A DNA stretch of 64,000 nucleotides from Anaerozeibacter quisquiliarum (GTDB taxonomy: Bacteria > Bacillota > Clostridia > Christensenellales > Aristaeellaceae): assembly GCA_051162045.1 (NCBI GenBank), contig JBISDI010000020.1; one strand, given 5' to 3'. The position numbers and the translations under genes are program-made. The number at the start of each line of letters is the position of its first letter. Positions within the stretch are counted from its first letter, which is position 1. The notes under the pieces were generated by a model that had not been told where the DNA came from, made no database searches, and saw only the letters and a list, made by a program, of their open reading frames with translations. Of the stretch, positions 31,972-41,178 are shown in pieces.

Positions 31972-33219
31972 TTGAATACGAGCATGAACCTGCAGCGGAT
32001 CCCGGTGGAGAAGCTGAAGCCCGCGAAATACAACCCGCGCAAAGACCTGAAGCCCGGCGACCCGGCCTATGAGAAGATCAAGCGGAGCCTCTGCGAGTTT
32101 GGCTATGTCGATCCCGTCATCTGGAACGAGGTGACCGGGAACATCGTAGGCGGTCACCAACGATACAAGGTGCTGACGGCGGAAGGCGCGACGGAGATCG
32201 ACTGCGTGGTGGTGCACATCGAAAATCCACCGGACGAAAAGGCCCTCAACATCGCGCTCAATAAGGCCGTGGGTGAATGGGAACCTGTGGCGCTGGCTGA
32301 CCTCCTCTCCGACCTGCAGCAGAACGGTTACGACCTGGGCGCGACGGGATTTGACGCCGCCGAGATCGACGAACTGTTCTCCAAGGTCCATGACAAGGAT
32401 GTCAAGGACGACGAGTGTGGTATCGACCCGGATGCCATCCAGCCGTTTGTGCAGCTGGGTGATGTATGGACGCTGGGCAGGCACCGAATGGTCTGCGGCG
32501 ACGCTACGAATGCGGACCATGTCGCGCTGCTCATGGACGGCGTCAAAGCGAACCTCGTCGTGACCGACCCCCCGTACAATGTTGCATACGAAAGCGCAGA
32601 TGGCAAGTCAATTTTGAACGACAGCATGGCGGATGGTGCTTTTCTCGAGTTTCTGCTGGCCGCGTTCCGCAACATGGCGGCACATATGGCGGAGGGTGCG
32701 TCGGCTTACGTCTTCCACGCGGATACGGAGGGGCTGAATTTCCGGCGCGCGTTCAAGGAAGCGGGCTTTCACATCAGCGGCGTCTGCATCTGGGTGAAGC
32801 AGTCGCTGGTGCTGGGGCGCTCCCCGTATCAGTGGCAACACGAGCCGGTTCTTTTCGGGTGGCTCCCCAACGGCAAGCACAAGTGGTTCGCCGATCGTAA
32901 GCAGACCACCATCTGGAACTTCGAAAAACCCAAGCGCAGTGCAGACCATCCGACCATGAAGCCGATACCGCTTCTGGCCTATCCGATCAAGAACAGTTCG
33001 GCCCCCAATGGCGTGGTGCTTGACCTCTTTGGGGGGAGCGGTTCAACGCTCATCGCCTGTGAACAGACCGACAGGATCTGCCGGATGATGGAGATAGATC
33101 CGAAGTATGCGTCCGTCATTGTCCGGCGATATGCCGATGCCTTAGAAAGCACGGCGGGCATCCGCGTGCTGCGTGACGGTGTGGAGCTGTCATTCGAGGA
33201 AGCGACGGCGCAGGAGTGA
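31972..33219 (+). CDS. ParB-like domain fused to DNA methyltransferase
   Basis: 415 residues. N-terminal ParB/Srx-type domain: IPVEKLKPAKYNPRKDLKPG, then GNIVGGHQRYKVL. C-terminal beta-class methyltransferase: catalytic TDPPYNVAY (DPPY), motif X region HPTMKPIPLLAYPI, SAM-binding LDLFGGSGSTLIACE. Such fusions sit before the terminase genes of many Firmicutes phages and are thought to methylate phage DNA for protection or packaging control. Start is a TTG at 31972, ideally spaced from AAGGAGG; an ATG lies at 31984. Confidence 0.9.
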   Translation: MNTSMNLQRIPVEKLKPAKYNPRKDLKPGDPAYEKIKRSLCEFGYVDPVIWNEVTGNIVGGHQRYKVLTAEGATEIDCVVVHIENPPDEKALNIALNKAVGEWEPVALADLLSDLQQNGYDLGATGFDAAEIDELFSKVHDKDVKDDECGIDPDAIQPFVQLGDVWTLGRHRMVCGDATNADHVALLMDGVKANLVVTDPPYNVAYESADGKSILNDSMADGAFLEFLLAAFRNMAAHMAEGASAYVFHADTEGLNFRRAFKEAGFHISGVCIWVKQSLVLGRSPYQWQHEPVLFGWLPNGKHKWFADRKQTTIWNFEKPKRSADHPTMKPIPLLAYPIKNSSAPNGVVLDLFGGSGSTLIACEQTDRICRMMEIDPKYASVIVRRYADALESTAGIRVLRDGVELSFEEATAQE

Positions 33220-33255
33220 TCATCGGCCCGATAACCAGGAAGGGAGGTGTGCCAG

Positions 33256-33750
33256 ATGGCGACGCGGGGCAGAAAGCCCAAACCCACCGCGATCAAGTTG
33301 CTTGAAGGCAATCCGGGCAAGCGTCCGCTCAACGAGCATGAACCGATCATGCCCAAGGGGAACATCAAATGCCCGGCCTGGATTCTGCCGGTAGCCAAGA
33401 AAGAATGGAAGCGTCTGGCCCCGGCCCTTGAAGCAATGGGTGTACTGACCATGGCCGACCTGACAGCCTTTGAGGGCTACTGTCAGGCGTATGCGCGATG
33501 GAAGGAGGCCGAAGCGTTCATCACGCAGCACGGCTCCATCTTCAAGACGCCCAGCGGGTATGTCCAGCAGGTCCCGCAGGTGTCCATTGCCCAGCAGAAT
33601 CTGAAGATCATGCAGTCGTTCTGCTCGGAGTTCGGCCTGACGCCCGCAACACGCGCCCGCATCATCGCGGCAGGCGGTGGATCAGATGATACGTTCTCCA
33701 CAGACCCCATGGAGACGCTGCTGAAGGGCGGGTGGATGGGTGGCGTTTGA
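33256..33750 (+). CDS. terS: Terminase small subunit, P27 family
   Basis: 164 residues. Begins ATRGRKPKPTAIKLLEGNPG, the P27-family signature, followed by CPAWILPVAKKEWKRLAPAL, MADLTAFEGYCQAYARWKEA and SEFGLTPATRARI. Recognises the packaging site and loads the large subunit. ATG at 33256 after AGGGAGGTG; stop overlaps the large-subunit start. Confidence 0.93.
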   Translation: MATRGRKPKPTAIKLLEGNPGKRPLNEHEPIMPKGNIKCPAWILPVAKKEWKRLAPALEAMGVLTMADLTAFEGYCQAYARWKEAEAFITQHGSIFKTPSGYVQQVPQVSIAQQNLKIMQSFCSEFGLTPATRARIIAAGGGSDDTFSTDPMETLLKGGWMGGV

Positions 33751-35293
33751 TGAGAACAAGGCCAAGCGGGCCAGCTCTTTTATTGAGTGCCTCAAGCACA
33801 CCAAGGGCGAGTTCCACGGGAAGCCGTTTAAGCTGCTGCCGTGGCAGGACAAGATCATCCGCGAGGTTTTTGGCACCGTCCGGGACGATGATCCGACCAT
33901 GCGGCAGTACACCACAGCATATATCGAGATCCCGAAGAAACAAGGTAAGTCTGAACTTGGCGCGGCGATTGCCCTGAACATGCTGGTCAATGACGATGAA
34001 TGGAAGGCGGAAGTGTACAGCTGCGCGTCCGACCGCCAGCAGGCGGGCATCGTATTTGACGTGGCGGTTGATATGGTCAAGCAGTCCCCAGCGCTCCTGA
34101 AGCGCATTAAGATCATACCCTCCGTAAAGCGAATGGTGTACCAGCCCACCGGCAGCATCTATCAGGTGCTGTCTTCGGAAGTCGCCACCAAGCACGGTCT
34201 GAACGTTTCGGCTTGCATCTTTGATGAGCTGCACACCCAGCCTACCCGCGCGCTTTACGACGTGATGACCCAGGGCTCCGGCGACGCTCGGAAACAACCG
34301 TTGTGGTTTTTCCTCACGACAGCAGGTACAGACCGCAACAGCATCTGCTGGGAGGTACACCAAAAGGCGCTCGACCTTCTGGAAGGACGTAAAGCCGACC
34401 CGCGTTTCTATCCGGTTATCTTCGGACTGCCGGATGATGCGGACTGGCAGGATGAGCAGAACTGGTACAAAGCCAATCCGTCACTGGACCACACGATCTC
34501 CATCGATAAGGTGCGCGACGCCTACCGAAAAGCCATGGAGACCCCTGCGGATGAGAACATGTTTCGGCAGCTGCGCCTGAACCAATGGGTCAAGCAGTCC
34601 ATCCGCTGGATGCCTATGGAGCGTTGGGACGAGTGCGGCGGTGTAGTGAATGCTGTGGCACTGGAAGGCCGGCTTTGCTATGCGGGGCTTGACCTTGCGT
34701 CCACAAGCGACCTGACGACGCTGGTGCTTGTGTTCCCGCCTGAGGATGAGGAGGAGCCATACACCGTGCTTCCTTTCTTCTGGCTGCCGGAAGAGACGCT
34801 TTCCCTGCGCGTCCGGCGCGACCACGTGATGTACGACGTCTGGAAGGCGCAGCAGCACCTCATGACCACCGAGGGCAACGTTGTACACTACGGGTTCATC
34901 GAGAAGTTCATCTGTGATCTGGGCGAGCGCTACAACATTCGCGAGATTGCCTACGACCGCTGGAACGCCACGATGATGGTGCAGGCACTGGAGAACGACG
35001 GGTTCACCATGGTTCCCTTCGGGCAGGGTTTCAAGGATATGAGTCCCCCGACCAAGGAACTGATGCGCATCGTGTTGGAACGGAAGCTGAATCACGGTGG
35101 GCACCCGGTACTCCGGTGGAACATGGACAACGCTTTCGTGCGCACCGACCCGGCGGGAAACCTGAAGATTGACAAGGAGAAGTCCACGGAAAAGGTGGAC
35201 GGCGCGGTGGCGCTGGTGATGGCGCTGGATCGGGCGATGAAGAACCAGAACGGCGGCTCCGTTTATGATGAACGCGGACTGCTCTTCATCTGA
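33740..35293 (+). CDS. terL: Terminase large subunit
   Basis: 517 residues. Walker A-type PKKQGKSE (65-72), Walker B ACIFDELH, coupling motif FFLTTAGTD, then the RNase H-like nuclease domain with YAGLDLASTSDLTTLVLVFP and AYDRWNATMMVQALENDGF. Packages phage DNA into proheads and cuts it. Start GTG at 33740, overlapping the small-subunit stop. Confidence 0.96.
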   Translation: MAFDENKAKRASSFIECLKHTKGEFHGKPFKLLPWQDKIIREVFGTVRDDDPTMRQYTTAYIEIPKKQGKSELGAAIALNMLVNDDEWKAEVYSCASDRQQAGIVFDVAVDMVKQSPALLKRIKIIPSVKRMVYQPTGSIYQVLSSEVATKHGLNVSACIFDELHTQPTRALYDVMTQGSGDARKQPLWFFLTTAGTDRNSICWEVHQKALDLLEGRKADPRFYPVIFGLPDDADWQDEQNWYKANPSLDHTISIDKVRDAYRKAMETPADENMFRQLRLNQWVKQSIRWMPMERWDECGGVVNAVALEGRLCYAGLDLASTSDLTTLVLVFPPEDEEEPYTVLPFFWLPEETLSLRVRRDHVMYDVWKAQQHLMTTEGNVVHYGFIEKFICDLGERYNIREIAYDRWNATMMVQALENDGFTMVPFGQGFKDMSPPTKELMRIVLERKLNHGGHPVLRWNMDNAFVRTDPAGNLKIDKEKSTEKVDGAVALVMALDRAMKNQNGGSVYDERGLLFI

Positions 35294-35322
35294 TCTCTTC
35301 ATCTATATAGGGGGGAATTTGC

Positions 35323-35649
35323 ATGCCGCGAACGCCAAAACGTCCCTGCCGCCATCCCGGCTGCCCCAATCTAGGCGACGAGCCCTATTGCGCGCAGCAC
35401 CAAAAGTCGTACGCGCGCGAAACGGCGACGCAGCGCGGCTACGACGGGCGCTGGCGGAAAGCGCGAACGCTCTTTCTGAAGAAGCACCCGCTCTGTACCG
35501 AGTGCCTGCGGGCGGATCGGCTGACACCCGCCACCATAATCGACCACATCGTCCCTCACCGCGGTGACTACCGATTGTTCTGGGATCAGTCGAATTGGCA
35601 ACCGCTGTGCAAGCCCTGCCATGACCGGAAGACCGGCGAGGGCCTGTAG
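35323..35649 (+). CDS. HNH endonuclease
   Basis: 108 residues. Two zinc-binding pairs (CRHPGCPN ... CAQHQ; LCTECLRA ... CKPCHDRK) around the beta-beta-alpha-metal core IIDHIVPHRGDYRLFWDQSN. Phage HNH proteins beside the terminase are needed for packaging in several HK97-type phages. Usually upstream of the small terminase; here it follows the large one. Confidence 0.92.
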   Translation: MPRTPKRPCRHPGCPNLGDEPYCAQHQKSYARETATQRGYDGRWRKARTLFLKKHPLCTECLRADRLTPATIIDHIVPHRGDYRLFWDQSNWQPLCKPCHDRKTGEGL

Positions 35650-35686
35650 CCAGTCGGCGCACGCCCAAATATTGGGACGATCTATC

Positions 35687-35715
35687 TTTACCTTTCAAGA
35701 TAGGTCTGATACAAT
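35687..35715 (+). promoter_or_regulatory. Moron promoter
   Basis: TTTACC (35687-35692), 17-bp spacer, TACAAT (35710-35715), 35 bp before the ATG at 35750, inside the late operon. Confidence 0.65.
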
Positions 35716-35749
35716 ATCAACAGTACCAATAGAACGGGGGTGATGTCTG

Positions 35750-36205
35750 ATGAGCCTGATAGCTGAGTTTGATGAAATAGTCCTCAACACTTTTAAGCTG
35801 TTGGGTAAGCCCATCGATACAAGGAAGTACATAATTGTCGATAGGCCTACACCTCACAATCCGGAGAAACTTCCGCCTGGTATGATGGGCATTTGTACGT
35901 TCTGGCACGATGGCAATGCGTTAGTCGTTGGAAGAGCCGGCTCCAAGAGCAATTCCCGGTTTTATAGCCAACACTACAACCCAAAGTCCTCGCAAAGCAA
36001 TTTGGCAGCATCACTTCTATCGGATATATCAATGAGTCACCTCAGAATTTCAGAAGCGAGTGTCTGCGGATGGATAAAAGAGAATTGCAGGAGAATCGAC
36101 ATATTACTAGACGCTAACTTCGGCACCATAGTATTAGAGCGGATAAAAGCATCCCTCGTTGAAAAATACAATCCCAAGTATGAGAGAAGAACGGCACAAC
36201 ACTAA
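35750..36205 (+). CDS. Moron: GIY-YIG-like small protein
   Basis: 151 residues, more AT-rich than its neighbours. GMMGICTFWHDGNALVVGRA is a GIY-YIG-like pair of strands, followed by GSKSNSRFYSQHYNPKSSQS with an arginine in the expected helix and a C-terminal LERIKASLVEKYNPKYE, where a Glu and Asn occupy the usual positions. Catalytic completeness is uncertain. It has its own promoter and terminator between the HNH and portal genes, so it is expressed in the lysogen. Possibly superinfection exclusion or defence; inference. Confidence 0.7.
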   Translation: MSLIAEFDEIVLNTFKLLGKPIDTRKYIIVDRPTPHNPEKLPPGMMGICTFWHDGNALVVGRAGSKSNSRFYSQHYNPKSSQSNLAASLLSDISMSHLRISEASVCGWIKENCRRIDILLDANFGTIVLERIKASLVEKYNPKYERRTAQH

Positions 36206-36229
36206 ATCCCTTTCCTTCGAACCCCTCCA

Positions 36230-36255
36230 ACGCCCATCCACCGATGGGCGTTTTC
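36230..36255 (+). terminator. Moron terminator
   Basis: ACGCCCATC-cacc-GATGGGCGT followed by TTTCTTGT. Confidence 0.85.
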
Positions 36256-36280
36256 TTGTGATCTTTTTTGGAGGCGTGAT

Positions 36281-37489
36281 ATGAACAATCCACTAGCCCG
36301 GCTATTCCGCTCGCGGGATAAACCGGAGAATATCGTCAGCGCTGCACCAGCCTTCTACTTTGGTTCCAGCGGCTCGGGCAAATCCGTCACGGCCCGGTCG
36401 GCCATACAGGTTTCCGCGGTGTACGCCTGTGTGCGGGTAATCGCTGAAACCGTCGCCAGTTTGCCGCTCCATGTCTATGAGAGCACAGAATCCGGTAGCG
36501 TGAAGGCGGTGGAGCATCCGCTGTATCGAGTGCTGCATGATGAGCCCAATGCGGAGATGACGTCCTTCGTCCTCCGGGAAGTGATGCTCTCGCACCTGCT
36601 GCTCTGGGGGAACGCCTACTGCCAGATCATCCGAACGGGCAGAAACCAGGTTGCCCAGTTGTACCCACTGCTGCCCGATCGCATGGAGGTGGACCGCGAC
36701 AGTCGCGGTGCGCTCGTCTACACCTACACCACGACGGACGGCAAGGCTGTAAAGCTGGCGCCGGAAGAAGTGCTGCATGTGCCCGGCCTCGGCTTTGACG
36801 GTATCATGGGCTACAGCCCCATTGCGCTAGAGCGGAATGCGATCGGTCTGGGGATTGCTGCAGAGGAATACGGCAGCAAGTTCTTTGCCAACGGGGCGAC
36901 GCCCTCCGGTGTGCTGACCCACCCGAACACAGTGAAGAGCCCTAAGGCGCTCCGGGAAAGCTGGAATGCCGCGCACGGTGGGTCCGTAAACTCCGGGAAA
37001 GTCGCTATTTTAGAAGAAGGCATGAAGTTCGAGCGGATCTCCATGCCGAATAACGAAGCGCAGTTCCTCGAAACGCGTAAGTTTCAGGTGTCGGAGATTT
37101 GCCGCATCTTCCGGGTGCCACCGCATTTGGTGGGCGATCTGGAGCACGCTACTTTTAGCAACATCGAGCACCAATCCATCTCGTTTGGTGTTCATACCAT
37201 CCGTCCATGGCTTGTCCGCATTGAGCAATCCATGAACCGGGCGCTCTTTTCCAAGACGGAAAAGGAGCGCTTTTTCGTGCGGTTCAATATAGACGGTTTG
37301 CTGCGGGGCGCGTACAAGGAGCGCATGGAGGGCTATGCCATCGCCCGGCAGAACGGCTGGATGAGCGCCAACGACATCCGCGAACTGGAGAATCTGAACC
37401 CTATTTCCGAGAATGAAGGTGGCTACGCCTATCTCTGCAACGGCAATATGGTCCCCATCACCGAAGCGAGAAAGGAGATTTCCGATTGA
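36281..37489 (+). CDS. Portal protein, HK97 family
   Basis: 402 residues. AIQVSAVYACVRVIAETVAS, WGNAYCQIIRTGRNQVAQLY, YSPIALERNAIGLGIAAEEY, and IFRVPPHLVGDLEHATFSNI are the classic HK97 portal blocks. Forms the dodecameric vertex ring for DNA entry. Ribosome site GGAGG before ATG. The stop overlaps the protease start. Confidence 0.96.
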   Translation: MNNPLARLFRSRDKPENIVSAAPAFYFGSSGSGKSVTARSAIQVSAVYACVRVIAETVASLPLHVYESTESGSVKAVEHPLYRVLHDEPNAEMTSFVLREVMLSHLLLWGNAYCQIIRTGRNQVAQLYPLLPDRMEVDRDSRGALVYTYTTTDGKAVKLAPEEVLHVPGLGFDGIMGYSPIALERNAIGLGIAAEEYGSKFFANGATPSGVLTHPNTVKSPKALRESWNAAHGGSVNSGKVAILEEGMKFERISMPNNEAQFLETRKFQVSEICRIFRVPPHLVGDLEHATFSNIEHQSISFGVHTIRPWLVRIEQSMNRALFSKTEKERFFVRFNIDGLLRGAYKERMEGYAIARQNGWMSANDIRELENLNPISENEGGYAYLCNGNMVPITEARKEISD

Positions 37490-38202
37490 AGAAGTTCTGG
37501 AATTGGTCTGCCCCGGACCGGCAAGCAACGAACGACGACGGCGAGAGAACGCTTTACTTGGACGGCGTCATCGCGGAAGAAAGCTGGTTTGACGATGATG
37601 TCACGCCTGCCGCGTTCAAGGCAGAACTGCTGTCGGGCACTGGGCCGATCACCGTTCGAATCAACTCGCCGGGCGGCGACTGTATCGCGGCATCTCAGAT
37701 CTACACCATGCTCATGGATTATCCGTCCGACGTCACGGTGAAGATTGACGGCATTGCCGCATCCGCTGCCTCCGTCATCGCCATGGCAGGAACCAAGGTC
37801 TGCATGTCACCCACGAGCATCCTGATGATCCATAATCCTCTTACGGTCGCCATGGGCGACAGCGAGGAAATGCGAAAAGCCATCCAGCTTCTGGACGAAG
37901 TGAAAGAATCCATCATCAACGCCTATGAGATCAAAACTGGGCTTTCCCGCGCGCGGCTCAGCCATCTCATGGACGGCGAAACGTGGATGAACCCGAAGAT
38001 GGCGCTGGAGTTCGGGTTCTGCGACGAGATCATGTATCTGCAGGAAAGCGACGCGCCCGAGAAGCTTGAGGACAGCTTCACCTACTCCCGCCGGGCGGTT
38101 ACGAACAGCCTGCTGGACAAGTTGAAAACCCGGATCCCTAAACCCGACAACCGAGTGAAAGCGGCAGACCTGGAGCACAGGCTGGCGCTACTCAATCATT
38201 AG
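37486..38202 (+). CDS. Head maturation protease, ClpP-like
   Basis: 238 residues. ClpP fold: VRINSPGGDCIAASQIYTML, nucleophile Ser93 in DGIAASAASVIAMAG, His116 in LMIHNP. Cleaves scaffold or the capsid N-terminal domain during head maturation. Start is TTG at 37486, spaced from AAAGGAG and overlapping the portal stop. Confidence 0.94.
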   Translation: MKKFWNWSAPDRQATNDDGERTLYLDGVIAEESWFDDDVTPAAFKAELLSGTGPITVRINSPGGDCIAASQIYTMLMDYPSDVTVKIDGIAASAASVIAMAGTKVCMSPTSILMIHNPLTVAMGDSEEMRKAIQLLDEVKESIINAYEIKTGLSRARLSHLMDGETWMNPKMALEFGFCDEIMYLQESDAPEKLEDSFTYSRRAVTNSLLDKLKTRIPKPDNRVKAADLEHRLALLNH

Positions 38203-38212
38203 GAGGTAGAAC

Positions 38213-39415
38213 ATGAATCAAATTCTCGCCCTGCGCGAAAAGCGCGCAAAGCTGTGGGACGCCGCGAAGGCATTTCTGGACACCAAGCGCGGCACCGACG
38301 GCATGATCTCCGCTGAGGACAACGCTACCTATGAGAAGATGGAAGCCGACGTGGTCAGCCTGGGCCGTGAGATCGACCGGCTGGAACGTCAGTCCATCAT
38401 CGACCGCGAACTGAACGCGCCCACTTCGAAGCCGCTGACCGGCGCGCCCCTATCGGATACCGGAACCGTAAAGTCTGGGAAGGCCACGGACGAGTACCGA
38501 AGCGCCTTCTGGCGCGTCATGCGCGATAAGGCGGTGCCCTACGAAATCACGAACGCACTGAAGATCGGTCAGGACGACCACGGCGGCTATCTGGCGCCCG
38601 ATGAGTATGAGCGCACGCTGGTTGAAGCGCTGGAAGAGCAGAACATCTTCCGCCAGCTGGCCCACGTGATCACCACGTCCTCCGGCGACCGGAAGATCCC
38701 CGTAGTCGCATCCAAGGGCAACGCGGCGTGGATTGACGAGGAGGCGCAGTACCCCGAGAGCGACGATACCTTCGGCATGATCTCCATCGGCGCGTACAAA
38801 CTGGCCACCATGATTAAGGTGTCGGACGAACTCCTTCACGATAGCGTGTTCAATGTCGCCAGCTACATCGCCAAGGAGTTCTCCCGCCGCATTGGCGCTG
38901 CCGAGGAGGAAGCGTTCTTCATCGGCAACGGCACCGGCAAGCCCACCGGCATTCTGAACACCACGGGCGGCGCGGAGGTGGGCGTGACCGCGGGCAGCGC
39001 GACCGCCATCACCTTCGACGACGTGATGGATCTGTTCTACTCGCTGCGCGCGCCGTACCGCAGGAATTCCGTATTCATCATGAACGACACCACGGTGAAG
39101 GCGCTCAGGAAGCTGAAGAACGGCTCCGGTGACTACATGTGGCAGCCTTCGGTGACGGCTGGTACGCCGGACACCATTCTGAACCGCCCGGTGTACACCT
39201 CGTCTTTCGTGCCGACGCTGGTGGCCTCGGCGAAGCCGATCCTGTTCGGCGATCTGGGCTACTACTGGGTAGCGGACCGGGAAGGTCGAACGTTCCAGAG
39301 GCTGAACGAGCTGTACGCGCCGACCGGCCAGGTCGGCTTCCTCGCCTCCCAGCGCGTGGACGGAAAGCTGATCCTGCCGGAAGCGGTCAAGTGCCTGCAG
39401 ATGAAGTCTGCCTAA
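38213..39415 (+). CDS. Major capsid protein, HK97 fold
   Basis: 400 residues. N-terminal coiled-coil delta/scaffold region to ~100 (LREKRAKLWDAAKAFLDTKR, LGREIDRLERQSI), then the HK97 core GGYLAPDEYERTLVEALEEQ, MIKVSDELLHDSVFNV, FFIGNGTGKPTGILNT. The N-terminal arm should be removed by the protease upstream. AGGAGG before the ATG. Confidence 0.96.
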   Translation: MNQILALREKRAKLWDAAKAFLDTKRGTDGMISAEDNATYEKMEADVVSLGREIDRLERQSIIDRELNAPTSKPLTGAPLSDTGTVKSGKATDEYRSAFWRVMRDKAVPYEITNALKIGQDDHGGYLAPDEYERTLVEALEEQNIFRQLAHVITTSSGDRKIPVVASKGNAAWIDEEAQYPESDDTFGMISIGAYKLATMIKVSDELLHDSVFNVASYIAKEFSRRIGAAEEEAFFIGNGTGKPTGILNTTGGAEVGVTAGSATAITFDDVMDLFYSLRAPYRRNSVFIMNDTTVKALRKLKNGSGDYMWQPSVTAGTPDTILNRPVYTSSFVPTLVASAKPILFGDLGYYWVADREGRTFQRLNELYAPTGQVGFLASQRVDGKLILPEAVKCLQMKSA

Positions 39416-39473
39416 TTGGTCGGGGGCTGTCCAGCGTGGGCGGTCCCCGATTCCCTTAAGGAGGGTGATACCC

Positions 39474-39725
39474 ATGGAAACCAATACTCGAAATTATCAT
39501 GCTCATGGGGGCGGCGAATGGGTGATCGGCGGCAAGCTGACCTTCTTGCCAGGGGCCACCGTAGAGGGGGCGGAAGGGCTGTTCGACGTTCCTATCAGCG
39601 CCCAGATACCCAGCATTCCTCCCAGCACTGCTACCACCGTCGCCGCGCTGCGCGAGGAGTTCAACGCCTTGATCTTGGGCCTGAAAACCTCGGGCCTAAT
39701 GGCATCGGAAGCTCCGGAGGAATAA
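39474..39725 (+). CDS. Head fiber / decoration-like protein
   Basis: 83 residues: GGEWVIGGKLTFLPGATVEG, a Pro/Ser/Thr linker, and TTVAALREEFNALILGLKTS, the pattern of small head fiber proteins found after capsid genes. Probably binds the outer capsid. ATG at 39474 after AAGGAGGGTG. Confidence 0.72.
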   Translation: METNTRNYHAHGGGEWVIGGKLTFLPGATVEGAEGLFDVPISAQIPSIPPSTATTVAALREEFNALILGLKTSGLMASEAPEE

Positions 39726-39728
39726 ACC

Positions 39729-40019
39729 GTGGGAATGATCGTGACGATCCCTGAGGTCAAAGCCCACCTGCGGATCCAGCATGAGGATGAAGATGCCTAC
39801 ATCGGGAGCCTGATCGAGCAGGCGCAGTCAGCGGCGGAGGACTTCTGCCGTGTTTCGTTTTCGGAGGACGCGCCGCCGCCTGTACGGCTGGCCGTACTCC
39901 TCATGATCGGTCACTACTTTGAGAACCGGGACAATCCCGACAAGCAGGTGTACCTGGCGATGCGGATGGCGTTTGAGAACTTGCTCTACCCGCATAGGGA
40001 TGTGGCACAGTTTTTTTGA
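39729..40019 (+). CDS. Head-tail connector, gp6-like
   Basis: 96 residues. TIPEVKAHLRIQHEDEDAYI, LIEQAQSAAEDFC and VRLAVLLMIGHYFENRD are typical of gp6-like adaptors that bind the portal. Start GTG 39729 or ATG 39735, both after GGAGG. Confidence 0.88.
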   Translation: MGMIVTIPEVKAHLRIQHEDEDAYIGSLIEQAQSAAEDFCRVSFSEDAPPPVRLAVLLMIGHYFENRDNPDKQVYLAMRMAFENLLYPHRDVAQFF

Positions 40020-40034
40020 TTGAGGTGATACGCC

Positions 40035-40391
40035 TTGCGTGGATACAAGAATTTCGAGAGTGACCCCCATCCGGGAGATCTGAAGCATCTGGTGGAGGTC
40101 GGGTACACCGAGAACACCATCAATGAAAATGGATATCCAGAGCCCACCGAAGTGGTGGTCTGCAAGGTGTGGGCCGCCGCTACGGACGCCGGAAACCAGC
40201 ACTTCCGCGCTGCCGACACCATCAACGCCGAGGCGGTCATCAACTTCACTATCCGGTTCCGTGAGGACATCCAGCCGGGCATGTGGGTGAAGTTCCGGGG
40301 CGCGCGATGGATCATTTCCACGCTGGGTGAGTACGAGTTCAAGCGAAGGTATCTGGGCCTCAAGGCGTCCATCGTGAAGGGGGTCAGCTGA
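40035..40391 (+). CDS. Head closure protein
   Basis: 118 residues, SPP1 gp16/HK97 type: PGDLKHLVEVGYTENTINEN, TDAGNQHFRAADTINAEAVI, IRFREDIQPGMWVKFRGARW. Plugs the connector after packaging. Starts at TTG 40035 after GAGGTGAT; stop shares the next gene's start base. Confidence 0.85.
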   Translation: MRGYKNFESDPHPGDLKHLVEVGYTENTINENGYPEPTEVVVCKVWAAATDAGNQHFRAADTINAEAVINFTIRFREDIQPGMWVKFRGARWIISTLGEYEFKRRYLGLKASIVKGVS

Positions 40392-40750
40392 TGAAGCAGG
40401 TACAAGAGGCCCTCTCCGGCCTGGACATCCCCGTATACGCCGGCATCTGGCGGCCCACCGCTTCCGGGCAGAATCCGCCCGCACAGTACGCCGTGTACGC
40501 CACCACGACCACCGAAGATGTCCATCTGGACGACTCCGTTGTCTCTCTCAAGACCTTCGTGTACCTGAACCTCTGGAGCGACGGGGATCCGACCGACACC
40601 GCCGCCCGTATCCGAAGCGCCATGTATGCCGCAGGGTTCGTCATGGTTGAGGAGACCGATATGGGCTACAACCAACCGGCCTACGACAGCGCGACCCGGC
40701 AGTACAACATGCATTGGACCTGGTGCCTGCGCTCGGGGGTAGCCCCATGA
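40391..40750 (+). CDS. Minor head-tail joining / tail completion protein
   Basis: 119 residues: LSGLDIPVYAGIWRPTASGQ, AVYATTTTEDVHLDDSVVSL, YLNLWSDGDPTDTAARIRSA. Resembles tail terminator/completion proteins (DUF3168-like fold) by size, position and strand pattern; assignment partly from context. Overlaps the next gene (ATGA). Confidence 0.68.
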   Translation: MKQVQEALSGLDIPVYAGIWRPTASGQNPPAQYAVYATTTTEDVHLDDSVVSLKTFVYLNLWSDGDPTDTAARIRSAMYAAGFVMVEETDMGYNQPAYDSATRQYNMHWTWCLRSGVAP

Positions 40751-41160
40751 GCATGAAGCTCGACGGTGTCGACCAGTTGATGGGCGATTTTGCCGCCATG
40801 GCCGCGCGCCTTCATGAGGATGGCCCCACCTGCACTGGCATCCTGGAGGCGGCGGCTGTCCCGATCCATCAGCAGATGAAGGCCAATGCGTCCTCCGACC
40901 CCAAGATCATCACTGGTGCGCTGCAACGATCGATCAAGGTCGGGCGCGCCAAAAAGCGCAAGACCGGCCGGAGCATCACCATCGGCGTACACCACTCCGC
41001 GGAGGGCGCATACTACGCAAACGCTGTCGAGTTCGGGCATGGCGGCCCTGCCCCAGCCCCGGCACACCCCTTCGTCCGGCCCGCCTATGACACCAAGGCC
41101 GACGAATCCTACGACATCATCCGGGCCGGGCTTCGTGATGCTGTCAGCAGGAATCCATAA
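40747..41160 (+). CDS. HK97-gp10-like tail protein
   Basis: 137 residues: KLDGVDQLMGDFAAMAARLH, GALQRSIKVGRAKKRK and YANAVEFGHGGPAPAPAHPF with FVRPAY, the gp10/minor tail pattern. Acts at the head-tail joint. In most phages this gene precedes the tail terminator; here the order is swapped. ATG at 40747 overlapping the previous stop. Confidence 0.86.
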   Translation: MSMKLDGVDQLMGDFAAMAARLHEDGPTCTGILEAAAVPIHQQMKANASSDPKIITGALQRSIKVGRAKKRKTGRSITIGVHHSAEGAYYANAVEFGHGGPAPAPAHPFVRPAYDTKADESYDIIRAGLRDAVSRNP

Positions 41161-41178
41161 TACGAGGAGGATTAACCC

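Noticed and set aside
31549..32520. Long minus-strand frame through the 42-bp repeats
   Set aside because: Kept open because the repeat is 14 codons long and GC-rich; most of it is antisense to the ParB-methylase and it has no supported start.
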